IMG/VR virus record: IMGVR_UViG_3300022752_000208
Coordinates: 1-35,074 of that record
Length of the DNA: 35,074 nucleotides
Reading direction: 5' to 3' (one strand)
DNA from: a virus
This document shows, in pieces, positions 6,264 to 13,207 of the stretch (its first letter is position 1; each line of letters begins with the position of its first letter). Under the pieces are notes generated by a model. That model did no database searches and was not told the DNA's origin. It was given only the letters and a program-made list of their open reading frames with translations. Made by a program: the position numbers and the translations under genes.

Positions 6264-7436
6264 TTATCCTCCAAGAACTACTAGTTCTCGTCTAGGATCA
6301 ATATCTTTACCAATTAGTAGAGAAATAATTCCTGGAGCACTATCCAACCCAGACTTATCTCTAAACCAAGCTGACCCATTATCCATAGATGGGTTTTGAA
6401 TAAACAATCTTGGACCTACATTTTGTGCACGATAATGATGGTAGTGACCAACGTTAAGGATATCTGCATCCGCTACTGAACAACGTCCCATTACCTGACC
6501 TTGCCACCACTTAACCATATCTCGTGCTTGATGACCATGAGCCATGCCATACATGACCCCACTTAGGTTTACAGTCAATGTACTGTCATCTGCTGCAGGA
6601 TATCTAAACTCTACACGTTCACGTAAGAAATCATTTTCTTTACAGATGTCTTCTACTTGCGCTACAACATCAATCTGCCAAGAATCCTCTGGTCGACCTA
6701 CTAAGAAGCGCTGCACTTCATCATGATTTCCAGGCACTACTGGAACAATAATCTTTGCAAATGGAGCAAGAGCCTTAATCTGCGCTAAAAGCATTCTACG
6801 TCCTACACGAACTTGCTCTGATACGCCAATATCATGACGCCCCATTACTTTACCTTTTTGGCTAGTCATACCCTCAATACAATCACCAAGTTGTGGCAAA
6901 GCAATTTGTCCAATTGCATTTGGATACTTTGCCACCAAGTATTCGTGATGCGCTACAGACTCGTCAATAGATTTAAGAACCCTATCAATAATTGCAGGGG
7001 TATCATCTTTACCGTACTGTGTATCGCCTACGCTATACACAGCTGTTAGATCTCCAGTAAAACTACGTTCGTATGCTTGTGGAGACCAATCAGAAATCTT
7101 TGTCAATAGTCCTTCTAAATCATAATCTGGTTTTGTTTGAGTTTCAGCGGGTACAACGTTAACTCTGAAAGACTCTAACCAATCACCATTAAACGTTTGC
7201 CAACGAGATCTACGATGAGATACAACAGTCCATTCAGCTGGATCTAGTTTTGCTTCAATTAAAATTTCTTCTGCGCCAGGAGTATTGCCATCTGGACGTG
7301 GGGTGGAAACAATAAAGCCACCATCAGTTCCAATTTCGGAACGAGGTCTCCAAGCTTCTGGAATGTTTTTATTAGCTTTATCTGAACCTTGATTACCTGC
7401 TTGTATGATTGAATCATAATCATCTGCTAAAGACAT
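6264..7436 (-). CDS. Calcineurin-like metallophosphoesterase (Mre11/SbcD-like)
   Basis: 390 residues from the ATG at 7436, which has GAGGAG seven bases upstream; a TTG two codons earlier is less likely. The two-metal phosphoesterase motifs appear in order: GDTQ (D138), GD (184-185), GNHD (236-239), HGH (300-302) and GHYHH (330-334). These residues coordinate Mn/Fe in Mre11/SbcD nucleases and related phosphodiesterases. The N-terminal 130 residues lack known motifs. No Rad50/SbcC-like ATPase is visible in the window, so it acts alone or with a host partner. It is the last gene of the long DNA-metabolism operon, consistent with DNA end processing. Confidence 0.85.
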   Translation of the reverse strand: MSLADDYDSIIQAGNQGSDKANKNIPEAWRPRSEIGTDGGFIVSTPRPDGNTPGAEEILIEAKLDPAEWTVVSHRRSRWQTFNGDWLESFRVNVVPAETQTKPDYDLEGLLTKISDWSPQAYERSFTGDLTAVYSVGDTQYGKDDTPAIIDRVLKSIDESVAHHEYLVAKYPNAIGQIALPQLGDCIEGMTSQKGKVMGRHDIGVSEQVRVGRRMLLAQIKALAPFAKIIVPVVPGNHDEVQRFLVGRPEDSWQIDVVAQVEDICKENDFLRERVEFRYPAADDSTLTVNLSGVMYGMAHGHQARDMVKWWQGQVMGRCSVADADILNVGHYHHYRAQNVGPRLFIQNPSMDNGSAWFRDKSGLDSAPGIISLLIGKDIDPRRELVVLGG

Positions 7437-7660
7437 ACACAATCTCCTCTACGGTGGTCACGAACAGCGGTTTTACCGAACGTGCCCCCAGCACGACGGA
7501 GCAATAAAAATAAATCTTTTGTGCTTAAGTCATCATCTTCCATAGCGAATTCAAATGCTTTTTTATCTTCGTCTGAAAGAGTGGCGGCCCATTGGCCTAC
7601 AATGCAATTCTTTATACTTCCCAATGACTTTGCTTCTGCGTACAAATCTTGTAGCGACAC
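7427..7660 (-). CDS. Small HTH-like phage protein (77 aa)
   Basis: It starts at a GTG (7660) with AAGGAGG five bases upstream. It is helical throughout, with an acidic centre (AMEDDDLSTKDLFLLLRRAG) and a basic, Cys-containing end TAVRDHRRGDCVC. The helix / turn / basic-helix pattern with a terminal HRxGxCxC resembles small DNA-binding proteins of actinophages, but I cannot assign a family with certainty. Its stop overlaps the phosphoesterase start region by about ten bases. It may be a regulator of the downstream gene. Confidence 0.65.
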   Translation of the reverse strand: MSLQDLYAEAKSLGSIKNCIVGQWAATLSDEDKKAFEFAMEDDDLSTKDLFLLLRRAGGTFGKTAVRDHRRGDCVCL

Positions 7661-7690
7661 TAGTGCCTCCTTTTATGCTCCAATTGCAGT

Positions 7691-7723
7691 ACTAGGCCCT
7701 AGAGGAAACCTCTAAGACCTAGT
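7691..7723 (-). promoter_or_regulatory. Symmetric 33-base hairpin between operon segments
   Basis: ACTAGG (7691-7696) pairs with CCTAGT (7718-7723), and TAGAGG (7700-7705) with CCTCTA (7709-7714), separated by a 3x3 internal loop and capped by three A. It lies in the 80-base gap between two minus-strand genes and has no T-tract on either side, so a simple intrinsic terminator is unlikely. It could be an operator, a processing site or a transcript stabiliser. Confidence 0.55.
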
Positions 7724-7740
7724 AACTAGCATACACGAAA

Positions 7741-8109
7741 TTAGTAAGAAGCGCCTGCTCCGGAATCGAAGTTAGTACGATCACGCTTTACAGCAGTCTT
7801 GATAATCTTTCCATTAGCCTGTGTTTGACCGGCTGAAGGATCGGTTAGCTTTGTGTAACGAGCCTTGATTGAGTATGCAGCTCCGTTACGATCTTGAGCA
7901 GGTAGTGAAGCTTGAACGTTTGAACGTGGAGCACCTTTTGATCCGTATGGATCTCCAGCCTGTGCGCCTTTCTTAGGTACAAGTGTTCCTGCTTTTGGTG
8001 ATGCAGAAGGAGAGCTAAAGCCAATTCCCTCTTTCATCATAGGTTGACGGCCTTGCTTTGCCATACCTGCAAGCGCCTCGTCAGGGCTTGGGATTGAGCT
8101 TTTTGCCAT
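7741..8109 (-). CDS. Hypothetical Gly/Ser/Lys-rich protein (122 aa)
   Basis: A 122-residue protein starting MAKSSIPSPDEALAGM. After a short helix it becomes Gly/Ser/Pro/Lys-rich and probably disordered (residues 28-75), with a more ordered end around YSIKARYTKLTD and DRTNFDSGAGASY. No motif is recognised. The upstream gap contains a palindrome AGAGATCTCT (8127-8136). AGGAA precedes the ATG. The surrounding genes deal with DNA, but nothing in the protein itself ties it to that. Confidence 0.6.
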   Translation of the reverse strand: MAKSSIPSPDEALAGMAKQGRQPMMKEGIGFSSPSASPKAGTLVPKKGAQAGDPYGSKGAPRSNVQASLPAQDRNGAAYSIKARYTKLTDPSAGQTQANGKIIKTAVKRDRTNFDSGAGASY

Positions 8110-8152
8110 GGGGTTCCTAACTGTTTAGAGATCTCTTAAAATAAAGAATATA

Positions 8153-8437
8153 TCAACTTACATTGATAGTAAAGACTATCGCTGAAATTTGTCCGTCCCG
8201 TGAGTCCACGGTAGTAAATCCTGGTCGGCAGCTAAGGTCTAAACCTCTAGGGGCAACGTAGCCTCTAGCAATAGCAATAGCCTTGACAGCCTGGTTTACA
8301 GCGGATGCTCCTACTGCACGCAGTTTAACCTGCGGACGCTCATAGAGCGCATGAGCAATAGCTGAGCCCACTGATTGAGCATTAGATCCTGCGCTTACAC
8401 GTAGGAACTGCTCCTCTGTTGTATCTTTTTCAATCAC
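8153..8437 (-). CDS. spoVS-like: SpoVS-like (Alba-fold) protein
   Basis: 94 residues from a GTG (8437). From residue 12 on it follows the stage V sporulation protein S family closely: LRVSAGSNAQSVGSAIAHAL, then AVGASAVNQAVKAIAIARGY, then VAPRGLDLSCRPGF, then a strand ending IVFTINV. The length matches the usual 86-90 residues plus a short N-terminal extension. SpoVS has an Alba-like fold and acts in sporulation and cell division in spore formers; its molecular role is poorly known, though nucleic-acid binding is suspected. In a phage it might bind DNA or RNA, or alter host development. Confidence 0.85.
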   Translation of the reverse strand: MIEKDTTEEQFLRVSAGSNAQSVGSAIAHALYERPQVKLRAVGASAVNQAVKAIAIARGYVAPRGLDLSCRPGFTTVDSRDGQISAIVFTINVS

Positions 8438-8497
8438 GAGTTTGTAGTCCTTTGGATTCGATTATTAGTCGCCCACCCAAGGAAAAAGGTACGTTAT

Positions 8498-8848
8498 TTA
8501 CGGAGTTAAGTCAGGGTATCCAGCTTCTTTTAATAGCCTAATTAGATCGTCTAAACGTAAAACTGCTGGCCAATCACCGATAGTTGCAGGCCCTTGTCCA
8601 TTAAGGCGAAGAACAGCTATAGGGAGAGTAACCCCATCGCTACGTTCTTTTAGCTGTTTTATAGCTGCACTGGGGTTAAAGTCTTTTCTAGCCTTTACTT
8701 CCCAATCAATGCCTATAGTTCCCGTGACATCGGTACCTGATCTTCCGGCCCCAGTAGATTTTGCATAGGGCCACCCCTCTGCAACAAGCTTCTCTGCCAA
8801 GATATCTTGAGATTTATAGCCACGATGTTTTCTACCTTGTGAAGGCAT
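8498..8848 (-). CDS. PD-(D/E)XK nuclease, Holliday-junction-resolvase-like
   Basis: A compact 116-residue protein with a basic N-terminus (GRKHRGYKSQ), a conserved STGAGRSGTD stretch and the catalytic pattern D40...E50-V-K52 (SGTDVTG...WEVKAR). This fold is shared by archaeal and phage Holliday junction resolvases and VRR-type nucleases, which cut branched DNA using Mg2+. It overlaps the dNMP kinase gene by 17 bases and lies in the DNA-metabolism operon, so resolving recombination or replication intermediates is the likely role. The exact substrate cannot be read from the sequence. Confidence 0.75.
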   Translation of the reverse strand: MPSQGRKHRGYKSQDILAEKLVAEGWPYAKSTGAGRSGTDVTGTIGIDWEVKARKDFNPSAAIKQLKERSDGVTLPIAVLRLNGQGPATIGDWPAVLRLDDLIRLLKEAGYPDLTP

Positions 8849-9431
8849 CTTGCATCCTAACTTGAATTAAGAACTTAAGATCATCAATAGAACCGTTATT
8901 AAGAAAGATTTGATCTACTTTGTACCCATCCATTTGCGTCTCAGATATGTGAGCGTTTACTGCTTCAACACCGGGACGCTTTACACGCCACAACTGTCCG
9001 CCTAGCTCAGATATGTGCTTAGCCTCGTTCTCAAAACGAACATCAGTAATAACTACACGATCTCCTGGAGAAACGCTACGTAAAGCAACCTTTACCCAAA
9101 TATCTTCGTCAATTAACTTACGAGCTGCTACGCCTAAATCTTGAAGCAACCTGCGTACTTGTGGTTCTTGTTTTGCATTGTCCCATCCAACTAAGTTGAC
9201 TAAGTCTTTTAAGTAACCTGTTGGACTGCAGGAAACCATAGGGTTAACCTCATAGATAAATTCACGTATCGCATCAGCAAAAGCTACACGTCGATATCCA
9301 TAACGCTCTACAAGAATACTTGCAAGCGTATCTTTACCGGACTGTGCGTAGCCTGTAAGGCCAATTACGTCATAAGACTTTTTAATACCAAGCTCTTCAT
9401 CTGTAAATAAAGACATTTGTTCCCAGGTCAT
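8832..9431 (-). CDS. Deoxynucleoside monophosphate kinase
   Basis: 199 residues from the ATG at 9431, which overlaps the upstream stop (ATGA); an earlier TTG at 9443 is possible. A P-loop GYAQSGKDT (residues 27-35) and the later VITDVRFENEA stretch are hallmarks of the phage dNMP kinase family (T4 gp1-like). The enzyme phosphorylates dNMPs to dNDPs, feeding nucleotides released from host DNA, including modified ones, back into phage replication. Its place among replication and recombination genes fits. Confidence 0.85.
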   Translation of the reverse strand: MTWEQMSLFTDEELGIKKSYDVIGLTGYAQSGKDTLASILVERYGYRRVAFADAIREFIYEVNPMVSCSPTGYLKDLVNLVGWDNAKQEPQVRRLLQDLGVAARKLIDEDIWVKVALRSVSPGDRVVITDVRFENEAKHISELGGQLWRVKRPGVEAVNAHISETQMDGYKVDQIFLNNGSIDDLKFLIQVRMQDAFTR

Positions 9432-9928
9432 GGTGTCAACCAACTGCTTCTGCCGGTTGCCTTATTAATATTTACACGGCGGGTAATCTCACGATTGATA
9501 AGAGAAATATCTTTTGATAAACGTTCAGAGATAATATGAATAAGACCGTGATAGTTGGATAGTTCCTGCAAAGCGTTAACCTTTTCACGGTAGTCTGGAT
9601 CAACCTCGATCTCAGCATCAATCATAGCGATGGCTGTGCCATTCTTTTTTAATGCTAGGCGTTTCTGAGCTTTAACAAAAGAAAGATTCTTATCAGCTTC
9701 AGCCTTATCTACCTCAGCACACCATAGTTGTAAATTAATAAATTCTAAGTAGGCTACGTACTTTGTATACAAATCCATAACCTGTTCTTCCATCAAACCT
9801 GTAATGTCTGAGGGTAACGAGGGGGCATCATAACCATAGTGTTGGTTTACTGACATACCTTGTTGTTCTAAAGCGGTGATAGTTTTACTACTAGCCTCCG
9901 CTACTTTTAATTCGATTGGACTCATCAT
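9428..9928 (-). CDS. Helical hypothetical protein (166-167 aa)
   Basis: Two adjacent ATGs (9928 and 9925) follow GGAGG. The first overlaps the upstream stop (TAATG) and the second has better spacing (seven bases), so the true start is one of these. The protein is nearly all alpha-helical with heptad-like runs (YTKYVAYLEFINLQLW, KAQKRLALKKNG, LIHIISERLSKDISLINREI) and a basic C-terminus. No catalytic motif is visible. A long helical bundle would suit a scaffolding, binding or recombination-mediator role, but no family is recognised. Confidence 0.65.
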   Translation of the reverse strand: MMSPIELKVAEASSKTITALEQQGMSVNQHYGYDAPSLPSDITGLMEEQVMDLYTKYVAYLEFINLQLWCAEVDKAEADKNLSFVKAQKRLALKKNGTAIAMIDAEIEVDPDYREKVNALQELSNYHGLIHIISERLSKDISLINREITRRVNINKATGRSSWLTP

Positions 9929-10098
9929 TATGCCTCCACATTCTCTTTGAGCCAGATTGCCCACTCTTTTTGTAGATCCTCTTCTTCTATAGAGTCATCG
10001 TAACCCATCTCTAGAAGATGTTCAATAAAGTCGTCATCTACTATATAGACAGGTAAGCCATCTAAAGTAATACCATTTTCTGTGCGTTCGACATTCAT
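9928..10098 (-). CDS. Small acidic hypothetical protein (56 aa)
   Basis: I placed the start at the ATG at 10098, which overlaps the upstream stop (ATGA); the longer frame to 10176 runs through the neighbouring gene. The protein is acidic (DDDFIEHLLEMGYDDSIEEEDLQKEW), with a short beta-type start and a C-terminal amphipathic helix. Such small acidic proteins are often inhibitors or DNA mimics, but nothing specific supports that here. Confidence 0.6.
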   Translation of the reverse strand: MNVERTENGITLDGLPVYIVDDDFIEHLLEMGYDDSIEEEDLQKEWAIWLKENVEA

Positions 10099-10265
10099 TG
10101 TCCGCCCCATCCTCCGCCTTTTAAGTGAATCCCAAAGTTTGAGTACTGACGAAAAGCTTCGCCACCACACTCGCATAATACAGCTGGTGTTGGGCCTTCT
10201 GCAATTGGGAAGAAGGTCTCAAAGACAACCTGACACTTAGGACACTTGTACTCGTAGTTAGGCAT
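10095..10265 (-). CDS. FmdB-type zinc-ribbon protein (56 aa)
   Basis: The start MPNYEYKCPKC is the signature of the FmdB regulatory zinc-ribbon family: C8/C11 pair with a second knuckle C31/C33 (LCECGG). The tail FRQYSNFGIHLKGGGWG also matches the family, whose members often end in a Gly-rich segment. I chose the ATG at 10265, with AGGAG five bases upstream; upstream frame extension runs into the nuclease gene. The family is common in bacteria and phages, without a well-defined activity. Confidence 0.8.
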   Translation of the reverse strand: MPNYEYKCPKCQVVFETFFPIAEGPTPAVLCECGGEAFRQYSNFGIHLKGGGWGGQ

Positions 10266-11145
10266 CGGTGCTCCTAAAAGGCTCACAACGTTTGCAGCCG
10301 TTGATTGGGTCTATATTACATACTGGTGGGCGCTTGTTATCAACTGCCCAGGCAACATCTAAGGCGCTCTCAAAGATCTCTTTTGTGTACTCTGGGTTAT
10401 AAGTGACCACGAACTCTTTATAATCTTGAGTTGATTTAAGCTCATAGATAAATACAATCTCATTTGGTGCTGAGGGTATCTCTCCAGCTTCAACCATCAA
10501 GTGAGTTAGGTGCAGGTAAACCTGACCCTGAAGTTGGTGTGCTCTAAAGGGAGCCCTAATATTCCGCCAAGCCTTCTCTATATCTCCGTCTGCCTGTGTT
10601 AACAAAGCAGGGGCTTCAAAGCGCAGTGTTCCCGGACCAATTGATTTAATCTCAATAAGAAAGTCTTCTCCCAAACCTTTTACCCAGCCGTCAGAGTGAC
10701 CAGAGATCATATGCTTAGGGCTATGCAAGGGAACTTCACGGTACTCAAAGGTACCGCACTCATCATTAAAATCTAGTTCGGAAGCAAGTTCCCAGTCTGA
10801 TGGGCCACAGCCACTGCACTCCCACTTACCGTACAGTACGCCCATCTCTTTAAGCCATGTTTGCCACTTGTCATGAATGTAGTGACCTTCAGCAAAGATA
10901 GAAGCTAAGCGTAGATTTGGTTTCTCACGAACCTCTTTATAGTTACCTGATAATGCATGATAAGAAGCTAGGTGACACCACTCAGGTTTAATGATGTCAG
11001 AAGGATGTAGAACGGCCATATTACGAGAATCAAAAGGCTTAGACAATAGGTGGCGTTCGATAGCCCCCACTAAACGACTCTCACGCTTATTAGCATCTAG
11101 GAATGCCTTTAATGCGCTTGTTTTAGGTTTGCCCGTACTTACCAT
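10258..11145 (-). CDS. Cas4/RecB-like PD-(D/E)XK exonuclease with Cys cluster
   Basis: 295 residues. The nuclease core is HMISGHSDGWV (H150, D152) followed by FLIEIKS (E165, K167), the RecB/Cas4 catalytic pattern. C57 (PEWCHLAS) plus C276, C284 and C287 near the C-terminus (CNIDPINGCKRC) form the four-cysteine arrangement that holds a 4Fe-4S cluster in Cas4 and AddB. A further CSGC (C110/C113) and C130 may bind zinc. Such proteins process DNA ends, often as 5'-3' exonucleases. No other cas gene is present, so this is a phage recombination exonuclease rather than part of a CRISPR system. It overlaps WhiB by 23 bases. Confidence 0.8.
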   Translation of the reverse strand: MVSTGKPKTSALKAFLDANKRESRLVGAIERHLLSKPFDSRNMAVLHPSDIIKPEWCHLASYHALSGNYKEVREKPNLRLASIFAEGHYIHDKWQTWLKEMGVLYGKWECSGCGPSDWELASELDFNDECGTFEYREVPLHSPKHMISGHSDGWVKGLGEDFLIEIKSIGPGTLRFEAPALLTQADGDIEKAWRNIRAPFRAHQLQGQVYLHLTHLMVEAGEIPSAPNEIVFIYELKSTQDYKEFVVTYNPEYTKEIFESALDVAWAVDNKRPPVCNIDPINGCKRCEPFRSTDA

Positions 11146-11452
11146 CCTGGTTTATCCATTCGTCTAATGTTAATCCTTGTTTTGTATATTTTCTTTGAGC
11201 TGCATTTCTTTCTCTGTGGGACATGCCCCCAAATATTCCGTGCAACTCATCGTTTATGATAGCTTCTTTAAGACACTCTTTGCGAACTGGACATGCCGGT
11301 CGGCCGTCCTTCCCCCAACAGATTGCTTTAGCTTTATCCGCTATCGGTTTGTATAGAGCCTTATCTCTTGGAGGAAAAAACATCTCTGTATCTTCTCCGC
11401 GACACTTAGCACTATAACGCCAAGCCCACTTGGGCTCGTCTGGGTTTTCCAT
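11123..11452 (-). CDS. WhiB-like transcription factor with stretched Cys spacing (CX8C)
   Basis: 109 residues with clear WhiB features: CRGEDTEMFFPP (C17), a cysteine block, then GIFGGMSHRERN, the G-[IVL]-[WF]-G-G turn and DNA-contact region. WhiB proteins bind a 4Fe-4S cluster through four Cys and act with the host sigma factor. Normally the central pair is CxxC; here C45 and C54 are eight residues apart (ICWGKDGRPACPVRKEC), with the last Cys at C60 in normal CX5C spacing. Six residues have been added exactly in the cluster site, which may alter redox behaviour. GAGGTG lies before the ATG. It would regulate phage or host genes. Confidence 0.85.
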   Translation of the reverse strand: MENPDEPKWAWRYSAKCRGEDTEMFFPPRDKALYKPIADKAKAICWGKDGRPACPVRKECLKEAIINDELHGIFGGMSHRERNAAQRKYTKQGLTLDEWINQDGKYGQT

Positions 11453-11770
11453 TTAGTCACCTCTGATTGAATTACGAAGTTCAAAGAAATCCTCCTCTAC
11501 TAAAACTACGTAGTTCTCTCCGTCAAGGTGAAGACCTAAAACTGGGATGCGACTATCTAAAATCGCCTCAGTAGTGATCTTCTTTAGAACATCTGATTTA
11601 ATGGTTACTGACTTTTTGCCAGTCCATTTGTGCTCAATCAAAAGTTCGTCATTGCGTACATCCCCTTTACGAGACCAAAAAGCTCCAGAAGCTGCGGATC
11701 GTTTTCCGTCAATCTTCTTAGCCAATCGCTTCTCATGTTTTAGTGATTGCTTCTGTCCCTCACTCTTCAT
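11453..11770 (-). CDS. Small PD-(D/E)XK nuclease-like protein (105 aa)
   Basis: I chose the ATG at 11770 because GAGGA lies five bases upstream; ATGs at 11782 and 11791 are in frame but inside the recA-like gene. A basic N-terminal helix is followed by AASGAFWSRKGDVRNDELLIEHKWT, where D37, E46 and K48 match the PD-(D/E)XK active site, and a C-terminal beta-alpha-beta region. The size matches phage Holliday junction resolvase-like or VRR-type nucleases. It is sandwiched between RecA/UvsX and WhiB, so a recombination role is likely. Confidence 0.7.
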   Translation of the reverse strand: MKSEGQKQSLKHEKRLAKKIDGKRSAASGAFWSRKGDVRNDELLIEHKWTGKKSVTIKSDVLKKITTEAILDSRIPVLGLHLDGENYVVLVEEDFFELRNSIRGD

Positions 11771-12821
11771 CCGAGTCCTCATGTAATGCAAGGATAGGCT
11801 GTGCCTTAAGAGTACTTAAGACTGCCGTACTTAGCTCTTCTCTAAGATCAATCTCTTCTCGTAAAGAGTCGATCAGAGCTTGAGCACCCTGCCACTTACG
11901 GTCACCATAATACATCCATCCTCCACGGCGTTCTACAATCCCGTTAAGAATAGACAGGGCAACAATTTCTTTTCCTGTGTCATAGCCACCGGCATCTATA
12001 GCTCCACCGTCAGCAAAGTAGAAATCAAGGTATGCAGTCTGTTGTGGTGGGAAAGTCTTATTCTTAATAGTTCTTACGCGGATAGTCTGACCCACCCGAC
12101 GCTTGCTCTCTCCAGTGCCCACCTCTAGCCAATCATCGCGCTTTACTTCGCATCGAACGCTATAGGCGTAGTCCTTGCCAAGCCCACCAGGGGTGGTTCT
12201 AGGATCTCCGTGCATAACACCGATCTTCATTCGATACTGATTAATCATAATTCCTAAAACTGGTCGTTCTGATTCGATGAGGTCTCGTTTGGTAGCTGAC
12301 GCCACTTTTCTAAAAAACTTATTGGTAATAAGTGCGCCACGACCCACAGTAAATTCTTCCATGTGTTTTTCATCTTCTGCGCTAGGAACAAGGGCTGGAA
12401 GGGAATCCACAACAACCATGTCAACAGCCTTGCTTTCCATAAACTGAATGACCGCATCAAAAGCATCCTCCATACTATTAGTTTCTACAAGTAGAACTCG
12501 ACTGTTATCAACTCCGCAAAGCTCTGCGTACTTTGAATCAAAATCTTCTGCTGCAATCCAAACTGCAGTAAAGTCTGGGTTGAGCTTTTGATTAGCAGCA
12601 ATTGTCCTTAGAGCAATAGCTGTCTTGCCATGTGATGCCTCTCCAACTAGTTCAACCCAACGATTCATGGGCCAACCACCGCCAAGAACAACATCAAGAG
12701 TTAACGATCCAGATGTAATTCGTTTAGAGATCTGAGCATCACCGGCCAACACGACAGTGTTTGCGCCAAGCTTCTTATTAATACCCGCAGCAATTTTTAA
12801 AGCTTCTGCACTAAGTGACAT
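11760..12821 (-). CDS. recA: RecA/UvsX-like recombinase
   Basis: 353 residues. Walker A GEASHGKT (60-67), Walker B MVVVDS (135-140) and the L2 region (about 193-213, INQ...TTPGG) place it in the RecA family. It forms filaments on single-stranded DNA and drives strand exchange with ATP. The C-terminal part carries the wing-like region GGYDTGKEIVALSILNGIVERRGGWMYYG and an acidic end. It lacks the long N-terminal helix pattern of bacterial RecA and is closer to phage versions. The start overlaps the upstream stop by one base (TAATG). Confidence 0.9.
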   Translation of the reverse strand: MSLSAEALKIAAGINKKLGANTVVLAGDAQISKRITSGSLTLDVVLGGGWPMNRWVELVGEASHGKTAIALRTIAANQKLNPDFTAVWIAAEDFDSKYAELCGVDNSRVLLVETNSMEDAFDAVIQFMESKAVDMVVVDSLPALVPSAEDEKHMEEFTVGRGALITNKFFRKVASATKRDLIESERPVLGIMINQYRMKIGVMHGDPRTTPGGLGKDYAYSVRCEVKRDDWLEVGTGESKRRVGQTIRVRTIKNKTFPPQQTAYLDFYFADGGAIDAGGYDTGKEIVALSILNGIVERRGGWMYYGDRKWQGAQALIDSLREEIDLREELSTAVLSTLKAQPILALHEDSDEE

Positions 12822-13207
12822 TATCCGATCCTATCTACGATTATTGTTGGATTAAATCCTCCGCCTTGTGACGGTTGTTTAGCTGCAATAGGTGTGCCAC
12901 CTTGTCCGGTACCACCAACTCCAGTTCCAGCCTGAACAATTGGATAGCCGCAATCATAACAACGTTTACGTTGTGTGCCAACTGGGGCCATGTAATTGCC
13001 AGACATACATCCAGGACAACGTTCAGAGTCACGGGCGCTTTGTGCTCTAGTAACTAACTGATCTTGTTGTGGATCATAAGATACTTGAACATTGGGTGTC
13101 TGTTGAGGTGCTCGGTAAACGTTAGGTGCTGGGGGAGAAAGTGGCGGAGTATTTTGTGAAGGAGTTTGAGTACCTAATTTTTTTGACCACCAGTCATTAT
13201 TCGCCAT
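12821..13207 (-). CDS. Zinc-ribbon protein with Pro/Gln-rich flanks (128 aa)
   Basis: The start is the ATG at 13207, with AGGTGG six bases upstream; a TTG at 13228 is less likely. Residues 1-60 are Pro/Gln/Asn-rich and disordered. A single zinc ribbon follows (C64/C67 in RCPGC and C83/C86 in RCYDC), and a Gly/Gln-rich tail ends in NPTIIVDRIG. The conserved-looking tail could be a protein-docking peptide. It is directly upstream of recA and overlaps the preceding gene by 11 bases. The exact role is unknown. Confidence 0.65.
   Translation of the reverse strand: MANNDWWSKKLGTQTPSQNTPPLSPPAPNVYRAPQQTPNVQVSYDPQQDQLVTRAQSARDSERCPGCMSGNYMAPVGTQRKRCYDCGYPIVQAGTGVGGTGQGGTPIAAKQPSQGGGFNPTIIVDRIG

Noticed and set aside
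8127-8136. Palindrome AGAGATCTCT in a short intergenic gap
   Set aside because: A 10-base palindrome is easily expected by chance in AT-rich DNA and has no neighbouring promoter or second copy that I can see.
9928-10176. Longer 82-aa version of the small acidic protein
   Set aside because: The extra N-terminus is the out-of-frame reading of the FmdB gene; the ATG at 10098 overlaps the FmdB stop as is usual here.
10258-11145. CRISPR-Cas association of the Cas4-like nuclease
   Set aside because: No repeat array, cas1 or other cas gene is present; four-cysteine RecB-like nucleases are common in phages without CRISPR.
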